Source: Solibacteraceae bacterium (GTDB taxonomy: Bacteria; Acidobacteriota; Terriglobia; Bryobacterales; Bryobacteraceae). From it: a stretch of DNA of 64,000 bases. The stretch lies in contig JAJPJX010000093.1 of the NCBI GenBank assembly GCA_021324015.1, positions 1-64,000 of the forward strand, written 5' to 3'. The position numbers and the translations under genes are program-made. Each line of letters opens with the position of its first letter. The stretch's first letter is position 1. The notes under the pieces are model-generated. The model ran no database searches. It saw only the letters and a program-made list of their open reading frames with translations, and was not told the origin of the DNA. Below are positions 11,017 through 19,194 of this stretch, one piece after another.

Positions 11017-12041
11017 CTACACCAGCAGTTCGCGATACACTTCCCAGGTTCTTTCGACAGCTTTCTCCCAGGTGAACTGAGCGGCGCGGAGGCGGCCGCG
11101 GCGGCTCAGGTCAGCGCGCAGGTCCTGATCCCGGATGAGATTCTGGAGCGCCCCGGCGAGGGCATCGGTGTCCTCGGGATCGACGAGCAGGGCGGCGTCA
11201 CCGGCCACCTCGGGCAAGGCCGCGCGGTTGGAGGTGACTACCGGCAGGCCGGCCCCCATAGCTTCCACCACGGGGATTCCAAAACCTTCATCGAGGGAGG
11301 GAAAGGCGCAGATCGTGGCCTGGGCGTAACACTCGGCCAACCCGGCCGGGGAGACGTAGCCCAGCACGCGGATGCGCGCGCGCGAGGGGCTTTGCTCGAT
11401 ACGGCGGAGGATCTCATCGGCGCCGTAGCCGGAAGACCCGGCCAGCACCAGTTCCCACTCGGCGGGCAGACGCTCGAAAGCTTCCACCAGGCGCAGGATA
11501 TTCTTGCGGCGCTGGATGGCGCCCACGTGCAGGATCACGGGCCGCTTTTCGGCGGGGCGTGCGGGGAGCGCACGCACGCCGTGATGCACCACGCGAATCC
11601 GCCCGGGATCCACGCCCAGGAGTTGCTCCACCTGAGAGGCGGTGAAGCGCGAAACCGTGATGATGCGGTCGGAGGCGGCGGCGGCGTGGCGCGCCTGTTC
11701 GGCGAAACGGCGGCGGAATTCCGGGGTGGAATACTCCCCGGTCAGAACGAAGAGGTCGTGGAAGGTGGTGACGGCGCGGCGGAAGCGCAGGCGGGGCAGG
11801 CGCTGGTTGAGGCCGTGAAACAGGCCGGCGGAGCGGGGGGCCCAGGATTCGGCGAGCAGGCAACGGCGGGCGTTGGCCGGCAGCGGGCTGCGAAAGGAAC
11901 GCAGAAAGCGGTGCGGCCGGTAGCAGAAGCGGAAGCGGACATCCGGGTGCGCCGCGGCCAGGCCGGCCAGCAGCTCGCTCGAATACACGCCCACTCCCGA
12001 CAGATCGGATCCCAGGCTGTAGGTGGCATCCAGGGCGATGG

Positions 12042-12045
<4 letters not shown>
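11017..12045 (-). CDS. GT4-type glycosyltransferase (family 1)
   Basis: A 342-residue GT-B glycosyltransferase. The N-terminal domain has SLGSDLSGVGVYSSELLAGLA (acceptor side) and TFHDLFVLTGEYSTPEFRRR. The C-terminal domain carries ILHVGAIQRRKNILRLVEAF, the acidic E-x7-E motif in FPSLDEGFGIPVVEAMGAGLPVVTSN (residues about 250-275) and a C-terminal LSRRGRLRAAQFTWEKAVERTWEVYREL. These are typical of GT4 enzymes using a nucleotide-sugar or GDP-mannose-type donor in polysaccharide or glycolipid synthesis. The ATG overlaps the stop of the upstream sigma-54 activator gene by 4 nt, so the two are translationally coupled. The exact sugar is unknown. Confidence 0.88.
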
Positions 12046-13037
<992 letters not shown>

Positions 13038-13049
13038 GGGTGAAACCCG

Positions 13050-13055
13050 ATTATA
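13050..13055 (-). promoter_or_regulatory. -10 box of the sigma-54 activator gene
   Basis: TATAAT on the minus strand, 12 nt before the ATG; it would give a leader of about 6 nt. No clear -35 is seen. Confidence 0.45.
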
Positions 13056-13110
13056 GCGTGGCGCTCGCCGCGCGGTACTCCGACATTTGGGGTGGGGGCT
13101 CGCGGGTTTC

Positions 13111-13144
13111 AGCCCCGGTTAGCGCTCGAGCGCTGATCGGGGCT
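13111..13144. repeat. Long palindromic hairpin, possible REP-like element or terminator
   Basis: AGCCCCGG...CGGGGCT encloses a perfect 14-bp palindrome AGCGCTCGAGCGCT. With G-U pairs the RNA folds into a stem of up to 17 bp with almost no loop. It lies between the divergent sigma-54 activator and the small-protein/protease cassette. There is no U-tract on either side, so a REP-like or protein-binding role is as likely as termination. Confidence 0.5.
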
Positions 13145-13214
13145 TCTTGCCGCATGAGTGTATTGTACGTAACCCCCTCACGAAATTCAACAAGAAACTA
13201 GTTGATTCCGCGTA

Positions 13215-13243
13215 TTGCGTTTCCAGAGGGGGTCACGTATAAT
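13215..13243 (+). promoter_or_regulatory. Sigma-70 promoter of the small-protein/protease cassette
   Basis: TTGCGT (13215-13220) and a perfect TATAAT (13238-13243) are separated by 17 bp. The GTG start at 13250 falls at the expected +1 position, implying a leaderless transcript. Confidence 0.6.
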
Positions 13244-13249
13244 CTGGGT

Positions 13250-13456
13250 GTGTCGAAGAAAAAACTTCCCCCGGACGTGCTTGAGTATTTCGTGAGAATG
13301 GGACGGAAGGGCGGATTGAAGGGCGGTCACGCGCGGGCAGCCGCTCTGACAGTGGAACAGCGTAGCGAAAGTGCGCGCAAGGCAGTGCAAGCCCGTTGGG
13401 AGCGAGAGAAGCGTGGTCGCGCGGAATCCGAGCCTTTTGTTGACCGTAACAGGTAG
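13250..13456 (+). CDS. Small basic protein, 'MGRKGG...LTxEQRSExARKAxxARW' type
   Basis: Starting at the GTG 6 nt after the TATAAT box gives 68 residues. A TTG 48 nt upstream is open but lies upstream of the promoter. The core reads RMGRKGGLKGGHARAAALT, then VEQRSESARKAVQARWEREK, a basic helical motif found in many small uncharacterised bacterial proteins, often near mobile or accessory genes. Its charge suggests nucleic-acid binding, but this is inference. It is followed by another small gene and a ClpP-fold protease, all same strand and of lighter GC than the surroundings. Confidence 0.6.
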   Translation: MSKKKLPPDVLEYFVRMGRKGGLKGGHARAAALTVEQRSESARKAVQARWEREKRGRAESEPFVDRNR

Positions 13457-13492
13457 CCGTCCGAGAGCGTCACGATGGACGACGCCGACGGA

Positions 13493-13498
13493 TATAAT
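13493..13498 (+). promoter_or_regulatory. -10 box upstream of the 58-residue protein
   Basis: A perfect TATAAT, 9 nt before the ATG at 13508, predicts a leader of about 3 nt. The -35 region is weak. Confidence 0.4.
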
Positions 13499-13507
13499 GG
13501 TGCCGCG

Positions 13508-13684
13508 ATGCCCCAGAAAGAGATCCAAGAGCATCTGAAGCTTAAGAAGATCATGGATGAATACCGAGAGTTGAAGGCCCTGCTGGGAATTGTCCGAAAA
13601 GTTGACGCTAACCAGGTCGGTGGACACCATTCGTCGCAGACAGAGGGCGGCAAGCCAGTTCGGGCCAAGCGAATGAGTTTATAA
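13508..13684 (+). CDS. Small coiled-coil-like protein of unknown function
   Basis: The 58-residue product begins with an amphipathic charged helix (KEIQEHLKLKKIMDEYRELKALLG) and ends in a polar basic tail. No family is recognised. Its TAA is separated by only 1 nt from the GTG of the protease gene, so the two are very likely translated together. It could be an adaptor or inhibitor of that protease; this is speculation from position only. A longer frame starting at 13475 exists but would begin upstream of the -10 box. Confidence 0.5.
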   Translation: MPQKEIQEHLKLKKIMDEYRELKALLGIVRKVDANQVGGHHSSQTEGGKPVRAKRMSL

Positions 13685-13685
13685 G

Positions 13686-14582
13686 GTGGACAGTTTGGAC
13701 ACCTCCCAATTTCAAGCTGACATTCTTCCGATCCTCTCGGACGCGGCTAGACTGCTTGCTCAGGCGACATCCGAGATCAAGAGCACAAATGCCATCGTGC
13801 TGATCGAGTCTGAAGGCCTCTTCCCAGAGCTGCTGTCCGCAATAAACCGTCTCATCCGGAAGCTGCCCGCAGGCAACGGTATCGATATAATTCTGCATTC
13901 GTTGGGCGGCACCACGGACACAGCGGCGGCAATCGCCAGTCTCTGTCGTGTGAGGTTCGGATCATTTCGCGTTGTGATCCCTTTCTTAGCGAAAAGCGCA
14001 GCCACGCTGTTGGCACTCGCTGCTGACGATAGGCTGTTGGCAACATCTGGCCAGCTGGGACCTGTCGACCCGCAGGTCCTCCATCCCGAAAAGCAGATTT
14101 GGTTTCCGGCGCATTCAATCAGGGAAGCGCTGGAGCGAGTGGAGGCGACAAAGGATCCGCTGGTCAAAGTTGCGATGGCTGATAAACTCGATCCATTCCT
14201 AATCGGCGCGTACGAGGACGCAATTCGCGCGTCGAAGCAATACATCGAGCAGGCGATTGATGCTTGGCAGGGCGTCAACAAAACGGCCATCGTAGACACG
14301 TTTATCGAGAAGTACAAATCTCATGGGTACCCGATAGACTGCAAAGTCCTCAAAGAAATCGGCGTGCCGCACACGAGCCTGGAGGATAAAGCTGAACGAC
14401 TCCTGGGCGATCTGCATGAAAAGTGCATGGATGTTCTGGACCGGTACAACAGAGAGCAAGGCTCCATTATCCTGACCACCGATGAATACCTGTTCAGGTT
14501 AGGGGAATTTCAGGAGTCTGGAAAATTCACCATACCCATTCAGCTTCAACTGCCAGCTACAAAAATTGTTTCGGCGCCATAG
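13686..14582 (+). CDS. SDH-type ClpP-fold serine protease (SDH_sah family)
   Basis: A 298-residue cytosolic protein of the SDH_sah family (ClpP/crotonase fold, related to S49/signal-peptide-peptidase proteases). The first part carries IVLIESEGLFPELLSAINRLIRK. The fold's Gly-rich oxyanion strand is IDIILHSLGGTTDTAAAIASLCR (66-88). The putative nucleophile segment PFLAKSAATLLALAADDRLLATSGQLGPVDPQ spans 99-130, with Ser104 preceded by Lys103. The C-terminal half is helical. No signal peptide or TM helix is seen. Family members are described as serine-dehydrogenase proteinases or ATP-independent peptidases; the substrate is unknown. The GTG start sits 1 nt after the preceding stop. Confidence 0.75.
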   Translation: MDSLDTSQFQADILPILSDAARLLAQATSEIKSTNAIVLIESEGLFPELLSAINRLIRKLPAGNGIDIILHSLGGTTDTAAAIASLCRVRFGSFRVVIPFLAKSAATLLALAADDRLLATSGQLGPVDPQVLHPEKQIWFPAHSIREALERVEATKDPLVKVAMADKLDPFLIGAYEDAIRASKQYIEQAIDAWQGVNKTAIVDTFIEKYKSHGYPIDCKVLKEIGVPHTSLEDKAERLLGDLHEKCMDVLDRYNREQGSIILTTDEYLFRLGEFQESGKFTIPIQLQLPATKIVSAP

Positions 14583-14617
14583 GCAGGCACCCAAACACAA
14601 CCAGCGCAGTACCTGCC
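14582..14617 (+). terminator. Weak stem-loop after the protease gene
   Basis: GGCAGGCAC and GTACCTGCC (8 of 9 pairs) bracket an 18-nt loop starting on the stop codon of the protease gene. There is no T-tract, so termination is only possible, not proven. Confidence 0.25.
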
Positions 14618-14684
14618 GCGCAAGCCAAGGCCGGGATGGGCGTATACTCTACCTGAGCACTCATCCCTACAAGGCAGGCATACC

Positions 14685-15923
14685 ATGAGACGACGTTCTT
14701 TCTGGAAAGCGCTGGCGGCCGCGCCCGCTCTGGGCCTGGCCCGCCCCTCGCGATTGCGGGCGGCCCTCCCCAAGATGAAGATCACGCGGGTGCGCATTTT
14801 CACGCCGCCGAACCTGAACATTTTGTTCAACCAGAGCAACATGGTGGTGACCGTGGAGACGGACGCGGGCATCACAGGCATCGGCGAGGGCGGCTCCAAA
14901 GATATGCTGGAGCAATCCGCCGGCAAGCTGATCGGAGAGGACCCGCAGCACATCGAACGGCTGTGGCAGCAGATGAACCGCGCGTTCTTCTATCCGCCGG
15001 GGCGCGAGAGGACGCACGCCATCGGCGCGCTGGACCTGGCGCTGTGGGACATCAAGGGCAAGGCCCTGGGACTGCCGGTGCACGCGGTGCTGACCGGGCT
15101 CACGCGCAAACACTGCGAATGCTACGTGACCAGCGGCGTGGTGGACGGGGTGACGCAGCGGGGCATGAGCCTGAAGGAGCGGGCGCACATCTGCATGGAG
15201 GCGGGGTACCGGGCCTTCCGCCTGGACGCCGGCAGCCTGCCTCCGGGCGCCACGTACAACTCGCACGAGAGGCTCAACAAAGTTCTCGATGACTGCACGC
15301 AGGCGCGCGAGGGCGTGGGCAAGGCCGGCGACTGGATGATCGACTTCCATCAACGCTTCGATCTATCGGACGCCATCCGGGGATGCAGCCTGATCGAGAG
15401 CCTGGCGCCGTTTATGGTGGAAGACCCGGTGCGCACGGAGGCCTTCCAGGAAGACCTGCCGATCCTGCGGCGCAGCGTGCGGGTGCCGCTGGGCGCGGGG
15501 GAGGAGTGGGGCAACCGCTGGGACTTCAACCAGCTTGTGGAGCGACACGATATCGACTACCTGCGGGCCACGCTGCCGAACGTGGGCGGCATCACGGAGA
15601 TGCTGAAGATCATGGCCATGTGCGAAACGCATTTCGTGGGCATCGTGCCGCACTTCACCGGGCCGATCGCGACGGCGGCGCTGGTGCATACGCTGGGCAC
15701 GTTCTCCGGTCCGGTGCTGTTCGAGTACAACTATGGCAACCGGCCGATTCCGCACCTGCCGGTGTTCGTGGATTTCAAGAGCGGCAAGCTGTGGCCCAAC
15801 GACCGGCCGGGCCTGGGCGTGGAACTGGACATGCAACGGCTGCAGCAGGTCGGCGAAGTTACGCGGCCCATCAGCGACCGCCAGACGTACTTCCGTCCGG
15901 ACGGTTCCATCACCAACTGGTAG
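14685..15923 (+). CDS. Exported enolase-superfamily (mandelate racemase/muconate lactonizing) enzyme
   Basis: A 412-residue sugar-acid dehydratase or racemase of the enolase superfamily. The N-terminus (MRRRSFWKALAAAPALGLARP) is a Tat-type RR signal. The N-terminal capping domain has VTVETDAGITGIGEGGSKDML. The barrel has RTHAIGALDLALWDIKGKALGLPVH, the metal-ligand strands DWMIDFHQRF (about 220), FMVEDPV (about 246) and GAGEEWGNRWDF (about 268), and a His-containing late strand FVGIVPHFTGP (about 317). The HQRF and late-His positions resemble the mannonate/gluconate dehydratase side of the family, but the substrate is not assignable. A metallo-hydrolase gene follows after 6 bp. Confidence 0.85.
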   Translation: MRRRSFWKALAAAPALGLARPSRLRAALPKMKITRVRIFTPPNLNILFNQSNMVVTVETDAGITGIGEGGSKDMLEQSAGKLIGEDPQHIERLWQQMNRAFFYPPGRERTHAIGALDLALWDIKGKALGLPVHAVLTGLTRKHCECYVTSGVVDGVTQRGMSLKERAHICMEAGYRAFRLDAGSLPPGATYNSHERLNKVLDDCTQAREGVGKAGDWMIDFHQRFDLSDAIRGCSLIESLAPFMVEDPVRTEAFQEDLPILRRSVRVPLGAGEEWGNRWDFNQLVERHDIDYLRATLPNVGGITEMLKIMAMCETHFVGIVPHFTGPIATAALVHTLGTFSGPVLFEYNYGNRPIPHLPVFVDFKSGKLWPNDRPGLGVELDMQRLQQVGEVTRPISDRQTYFRPDGSITNW

Positions 15924-15929
15924 GGCGGC

Positions 15930-16904
15930 ATGACGATCCGGCGAAGCTGGCTGAGCGGCGGATTCGTGCTGCTGGCGGCCGCGGCCCTGGTGGCCACCCG
16001 TTCCGAAGGGAAGCTGGAAACCACGGAACTGGTGGTCCCGGGCGTATGGTTCCGGCAGGGCGATCTGGACCGCTACGGGCATTGCAACAACATCGTGATC
16101 GAGATGAAGGACTACCTGATCGTGGTGGACGCCAACTACCCGAGCGGGGCGCGCGCGCTGATGGCGGACCTGCGCAGGGTGTCCGCCAAGCCGGTGAAGT
16201 ACGTGTTTGACACGCATCACCATGGCGATCACGCCTACGGCAATCCCCTGTGGACGCAGGCGGGCGCGATCACGTTCGCCTACCGGGGGGTGGCCGAGGA
16301 GATGCGGCGCTACGAACCGGCGCGCTGGCGGGCCGATGCCACGCGCCGCCAGGACGTGGCCGAACTGAAGCGCGACACCGCCGAGCCGCCGCAGCAAACC
16401 TTCGACCAAACTCCCTACGTGATCGACGACGGCACGCGGCGCGTGGAGTTCTATTTTTTCGGATGGGCGCACACCCGCGGGGACGGGTTTGCCTACCTGC
16501 CCAACGAGCAGGTGTTGTGCACCGGCGATGCCGTCACCAACGGACCGTACAACGGCATGGGCGACGGGTATGCCGCCAACTGGCCGAAGGTGGTGCACAA
16601 AGCCAGGAAGCTGGCGGTGAGGCATGTGCTGCCGGCACACGGACCGGCCGGCGGACCCGAGGTGCTGGCCGGCGAAGAAGCCTTTCTGACGGAGATTTAC
16701 GGCACGGTGAAGAAGCAGATCCGGTCGGGAAAAAAGCTGGAAGACCTGGTGGAACTAAAAGACGGCCAAGCGGTGACGGCGAAGCTACGGCTCTCCGGCG
16801 GGGTGCAGCACTGGGTAGGCTCGTTCTACCCAGGCCAGATTCAGGACATCTACGAGGAGATCACGCAGGGCAAGCCGCGCGGAGAAATCACGGGCGGCAA
16901 GTGA
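15930..16904 (+). CDS. Exported metallo-beta-lactamase-fold hydrolase
   Basis: A 324-residue protein with an N-terminal signal/anchor (IRRSWLSGGFVLLAAAALVATRS). The zinc motif THHHGDHAYGNP (HxHxDH) is near residues 95-105, a later His is in FFGWAHTRGDGFAYLP (about 176) and the metal-bridging Asp is in VLCTGDAVTN (about 196), with a distal His in VLPAHGP (about 234). This is the quinoprotein-relay-system/SoxH-like periplasmic MBL group rather than a classical beta-lactamase. It lies 6 bp after the enolase-superfamily gene and is probably in its operon. The substrate is unknown. Confidence 0.85.
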   Translation: MTIRRSWLSGGFVLLAAAALVATRSEGKLETTELVVPGVWFRQGDLDRYGHCNNIVIEMKDYLIVVDANYPSGARALMADLRRVSAKPVKYVFDTHHHGDHAYGNPLWTQAGAITFAYRGVAEEMRRYEPARWRADATRRQDVAELKRDTAEPPQQTFDQTPYVIDDGTRRVEFYFFGWAHTRGDGFAYLPNEQVLCTGDAVTNGPYNGMGDGYAANWPKVVHKARKLAVRHVLPAHGPAGGPEVLAGEEAFLTEIYGTVKKQIRSGKKLEDLVELKDGQAVTAKLRLSGGVQHWVGSFYPGQIQDIYEEITQGKPRGEITGGK

Positions 16905-16917
16905 AACGCGGCCCAGG

Positions 16918-18219
16918 CTAGGCGGCGAGATCGGGCACCGCGTAGGGGCTGCGATAAGCGCGGCGCAACAGGGCATCGGCTTCGCTGTCGCCGGGGAAAC
17001 GCTCGCTCGCCGGGTCGAACTGGAGCTTGCGGCCGAGGCGATAGGAGATATTGCCCGTGAGCGCGATTACCGTGGAGAGATGCGTCTCGGCGACTTCGGC
17101 GGTGAGCATCTCGCGCTTCTGCGCGCGGATGGCGTCGAAGAAATTCTGAAAATGCGAGAGCTGGTCGTCATCGGCGCGGTCCACGTCGTCCAGCCGGCCG
17201 AGATCCGGCTCGGGGGTGGTGTCCTTCCCCAGGTAGAGCTGGAAGCGGCTGCGTTTGCTCCAATCGCCCACCAGGTAGCCTTTGGAGCCGAAGAACGTGA
17301 CGCCGCTGTGCATGCCGGCTTCGAGAGGCGTATAGCGGCCGCGGATTTCGGCGACTAACTGCACGCCGCCCGAATACTCCCAGGTGGCCACCAGGGTATT
17401 GGGAGTCTGGCCCTGATCCTGGTAGCCGAAGCGGCCTCCGGTGGCGTGCACGCGCGAGGGCACGCCCAGGCCCAGCCCCCAGCGGGCCACGTCGAGCATG
17501 TGAATGCCGTTATTGGCCAGCTCGCCGCCGCCGAAATCCCAGAACCAGTGCCAGTTGTAGTGCACCAGGTTGCGGTGGAACGGCTGCTCGGGCGCGGGCC
17601 CCAGCCAAAGGTCCCAGTGCAAGCCGGCGGGCGGCGGTTCGGGAGGCTTGAAGCCCAGAGAATCGCGCACCTGGAAGTGCACGCTGCGCGCCATGTAGAC
17701 ATCGCCGATGGCGCCCTCCTTGAGCGCCTGGATGGCACGCCGCACGTAGCCGTTGGAGCGCTTCTGCGTGCCGCCCTGCACGATGCGGTGGTAGCGGCGC
17801 GCGGCGGTGACGAACTGGCGGCCTTCCCAGACGTTATGCGCGAGGGGCTTTTCCACGTAGACGTGCTTGCCGGCCTGGCAGGCCCAGATGCCCGCCGGCA
17901 CGTGCCAATGGTTGCAGGTGGCGATGGTGACGGCGTCGATCCCGCGGTCGTCGAGGACGCGGCGCAGATCCGGCTCGAGCCTGGGCCGCCGCCCAGTGCG
18001 GGACTCGAACTCGGCAGCGCGCTTATTCAGGCGCTCTTCGTCCACGTCGCAGAACGTGGCCACTTCCACGCCCGGGATGCGGGAGAGGATGTCCATGTGG
18101 TCGCCGCCGCGCCAGCCCAAGCCAATGACGGCCACGCGAATACGATCGTTCGCGCCAGAGAGGGCGCGCGCCCCGGCGAGCGCCGCCGGGCCCGCCTGGA
18201 GAAAAGTCCTGCGTTGCAC
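16918..18219 (-). CDS. Tat-exported Gfo/Idh/MocA-family oxidoreductase
   Basis: A 433-residue NAD(P)-dependent oxidoreductase. The GTG start gives VQRRTFLQAGPAALAGARAL, a Tat RR signal, followed by the Rossmann motif VAVIGLGWRGGDHM. EKPLAHNVWEGRQ (about 125) contains the family Lys-Pro motif. The C-terminal alpha/beta domain includes HYNWHWFWDFGGGELANNGIHMLDVARWGLG, with the catalytic-type His near 225. Tat-exported, cofactor-preloaded members are common in Acidobacteria and Planctomycetes and act on sugars or polyols. A TACAGT -10 box with an extended TGT lies 6 nt before the GTG. It is divergent from an esterase gene. Confidence 0.88.
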   Translation of the reverse strand: MQRRTFLQAGPAALAGARALSGANDRIRVAVIGLGWRGGDHMDILSRIPGVEVATFCDVDEERLNKRAAEFESRTGRRPRLEPDLRRVLDDRGIDAVTIATCNHWHVPAGIWACQAGKHVYVEKPLAHNVWEGRQFVTAARRYHRIVQGGTQKRSNGYVRRAIQALKEGAIGDVYMARSVHFQVRDSLGFKPPEPPPAGLHWDLWLGPAPEQPFHRNLVHYNWHWFWDFGGGELANNGIHMLDVARWGLGLGVPSRVHATGGRFGYQDQGQTPNTLVATWEYSGGVQLVAEIRGRYTPLEAGMHSGVTFFGSKGYLVGDWSKRSRFQLYLGKDTTPEPDLGRLDDVDRADDDQLSHFQNFFDAIRAQKREMLTAEVAETHLSTVIALTGNISYRLGRKLQFDPASERFPGDSEADALLRRAYRSPYAVPDLAA

Positions 18220-18225
18220 ACCGCT

Positions 18226-18262
18226 ACTGTAACAGATTTGCCGCGGCCGCCTGCGATACAAT
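18226..18262. promoter_or_regulatory. Back-to-back divergent -10 boxes (oxidoreductase / esterase)
   Basis: On the minus strand TGTTACAGT (hexamer 18226-18231, extended -10) lies 6 nt from the GTG of the oxidoreductase. On the plus strand TACAAT (18257-18262) lies 7 nt from the ATG of the esterase. Only 50 bp separate the two start codons, so the promoters share one control region and both mRNAs are predicted leaderless. Confidence 0.55.
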
Positions 18263-18269
18263 CCCCCTC

Positions 18270-19178
18270 ATGACTCGCCGCACCGCACTGTTCCTGGCCG
18301 CGCCGGCGGCGCTCGCCGGCACCGAGCGCAAGCCGCTCCAATTCGACGTCCGTTGGGTGAATCCGCCCGCCAAAACGCCGCCGCACGTCACCCACCAGAC
18401 CCTGTTCAGCAAGGCCATGGGGTGCGAGGTGGGCTACAACCTGTACCTGCCGGCAAACTACGAGGGCTCCGCGGATCGCTACCCGGTGCTGTACTGGCTG
18501 CACGGAGCAGGCAGCGACGAAAACGCGGGACTGCCCATTGCGGCCATGCTGGACGGCGCGATTCAGGCCGGTCAGGCGCCGCCGCTCATCATGGTGATCC
18601 CCAATGGCGGCAAGCGCTGCGAATACCGGGATTGGGAGCCGCAGAAGATCTTGCCGGAGACGTTCCTCATCCGCGAGCTGATCCCGCACATCGACGCCAC
18701 TTACCGGACCATCCGGGAACGGCGCGGGCGGTGGATCGAGGGCATGTCCATGGGCGGCAACGGATCGCTCAAGCTGGCGTTGAAGTATCCGGACCTGTTC
18801 GGATCGGTGGTGGCCTACGCCGGCTCTTACCGGCCGCTGCCCAAGGACGGCATTCTGTATCCAGGCATCGTGCCCGCCAACCGGGAGTGGATCGAGCAAC
18901 TGGCGCAGTGGTACTCTCCCGATCACGACGTCTTCGAGTTGTCGCTCAAGGACCGGTTCCGGCTGCGGGGCATGCGCATCCGGCTGGTGGTGGGAACGCG
19001 GGACGTCTCGTTCGACGATTCCGAAGCCCTGCACGCGCACCTGCTGAAGATCGGCGTGGCCCACGAATACGAGGTGCTGTGGGGCATCGAGCACAACACC
19101 AAGGCGTATTACGAACGGGTCGGGGTGGAAGGCTTCCGCTTCCACCTGCCGGCGCTGGCCGCCAAAGCGGACGCCTGA
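18270..19178 (+). CDS. Exported esterase of the D/S-type putative esterase (PF00756) family
   Basis: A 302-residue alpha/beta hydrolase. The N-terminus MTRRTALFLAAPAALAG is an RR-type export signal. The fold motifs are NLYLPANYEGSADRYPVLYWLHGAG (oxyanion region), IEGMSMGGNGSLKLALKYPDLFGSVVAY (nucleophile Ser in GMSMGG, near residue 161) and a C-terminal His in WGIEHNTKAYYER (about 277). The family includes feruloyl and acetyl-xylan esterases, S-formylglutathione hydrolase and enterochelin esterase. The location beside a Gfo/Idh/MocA enzyme and a TonB receptor suggests polysaccharide ester removal. Confidence 0.82.
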   Translation: MTRRTALFLAAPAALAGTERKPLQFDVRWVNPPAKTPPHVTHQTLFSKAMGCEVGYNLYLPANYEGSADRYPVLYWLHGAGSDENAGLPIAAMLDGAIQAGQAPPLIMVIPNGGKRCEYRDWEPQKILPETFLIRELIPHIDATYRTIRERRGRWIEGMSMGGNGSLKLALKYPDLFGSVVAYAGSYRPLPKDGILYPGIVPANREWIEQLAQWYSPDHDVFELSLKDRFRLRGMRIRLVVGTRDVSFDDSEALHAHLLKIGVAHEYEVLWGIEHNTKAYYERVGVEGFRFHLPALAAKADA

Positions 19179-19189
19179 GGGGCGTCCGC
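19167..19189. terminator. Bidirectional hairpin terminator between esterase and TonB receptor
   Basis: GCGGACGCC and GGCGTCCGC form a perfect 9-bp stem around a 5-nt loop that contains the esterase stop codon. The genes on both sides converge here. A short T-run follows on the plus strand. Confidence 0.65.
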
Positions 19190-19194
19190 GTTTC

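Noticed and set aside
14643-14648. TATACT before the enolase-superfamily gene
   Set aside because: A -10-like sequence is present about 37 nt upstream of the ATG, but no -35 at 16-18 bp supports it, so it was not listed as a promoter.
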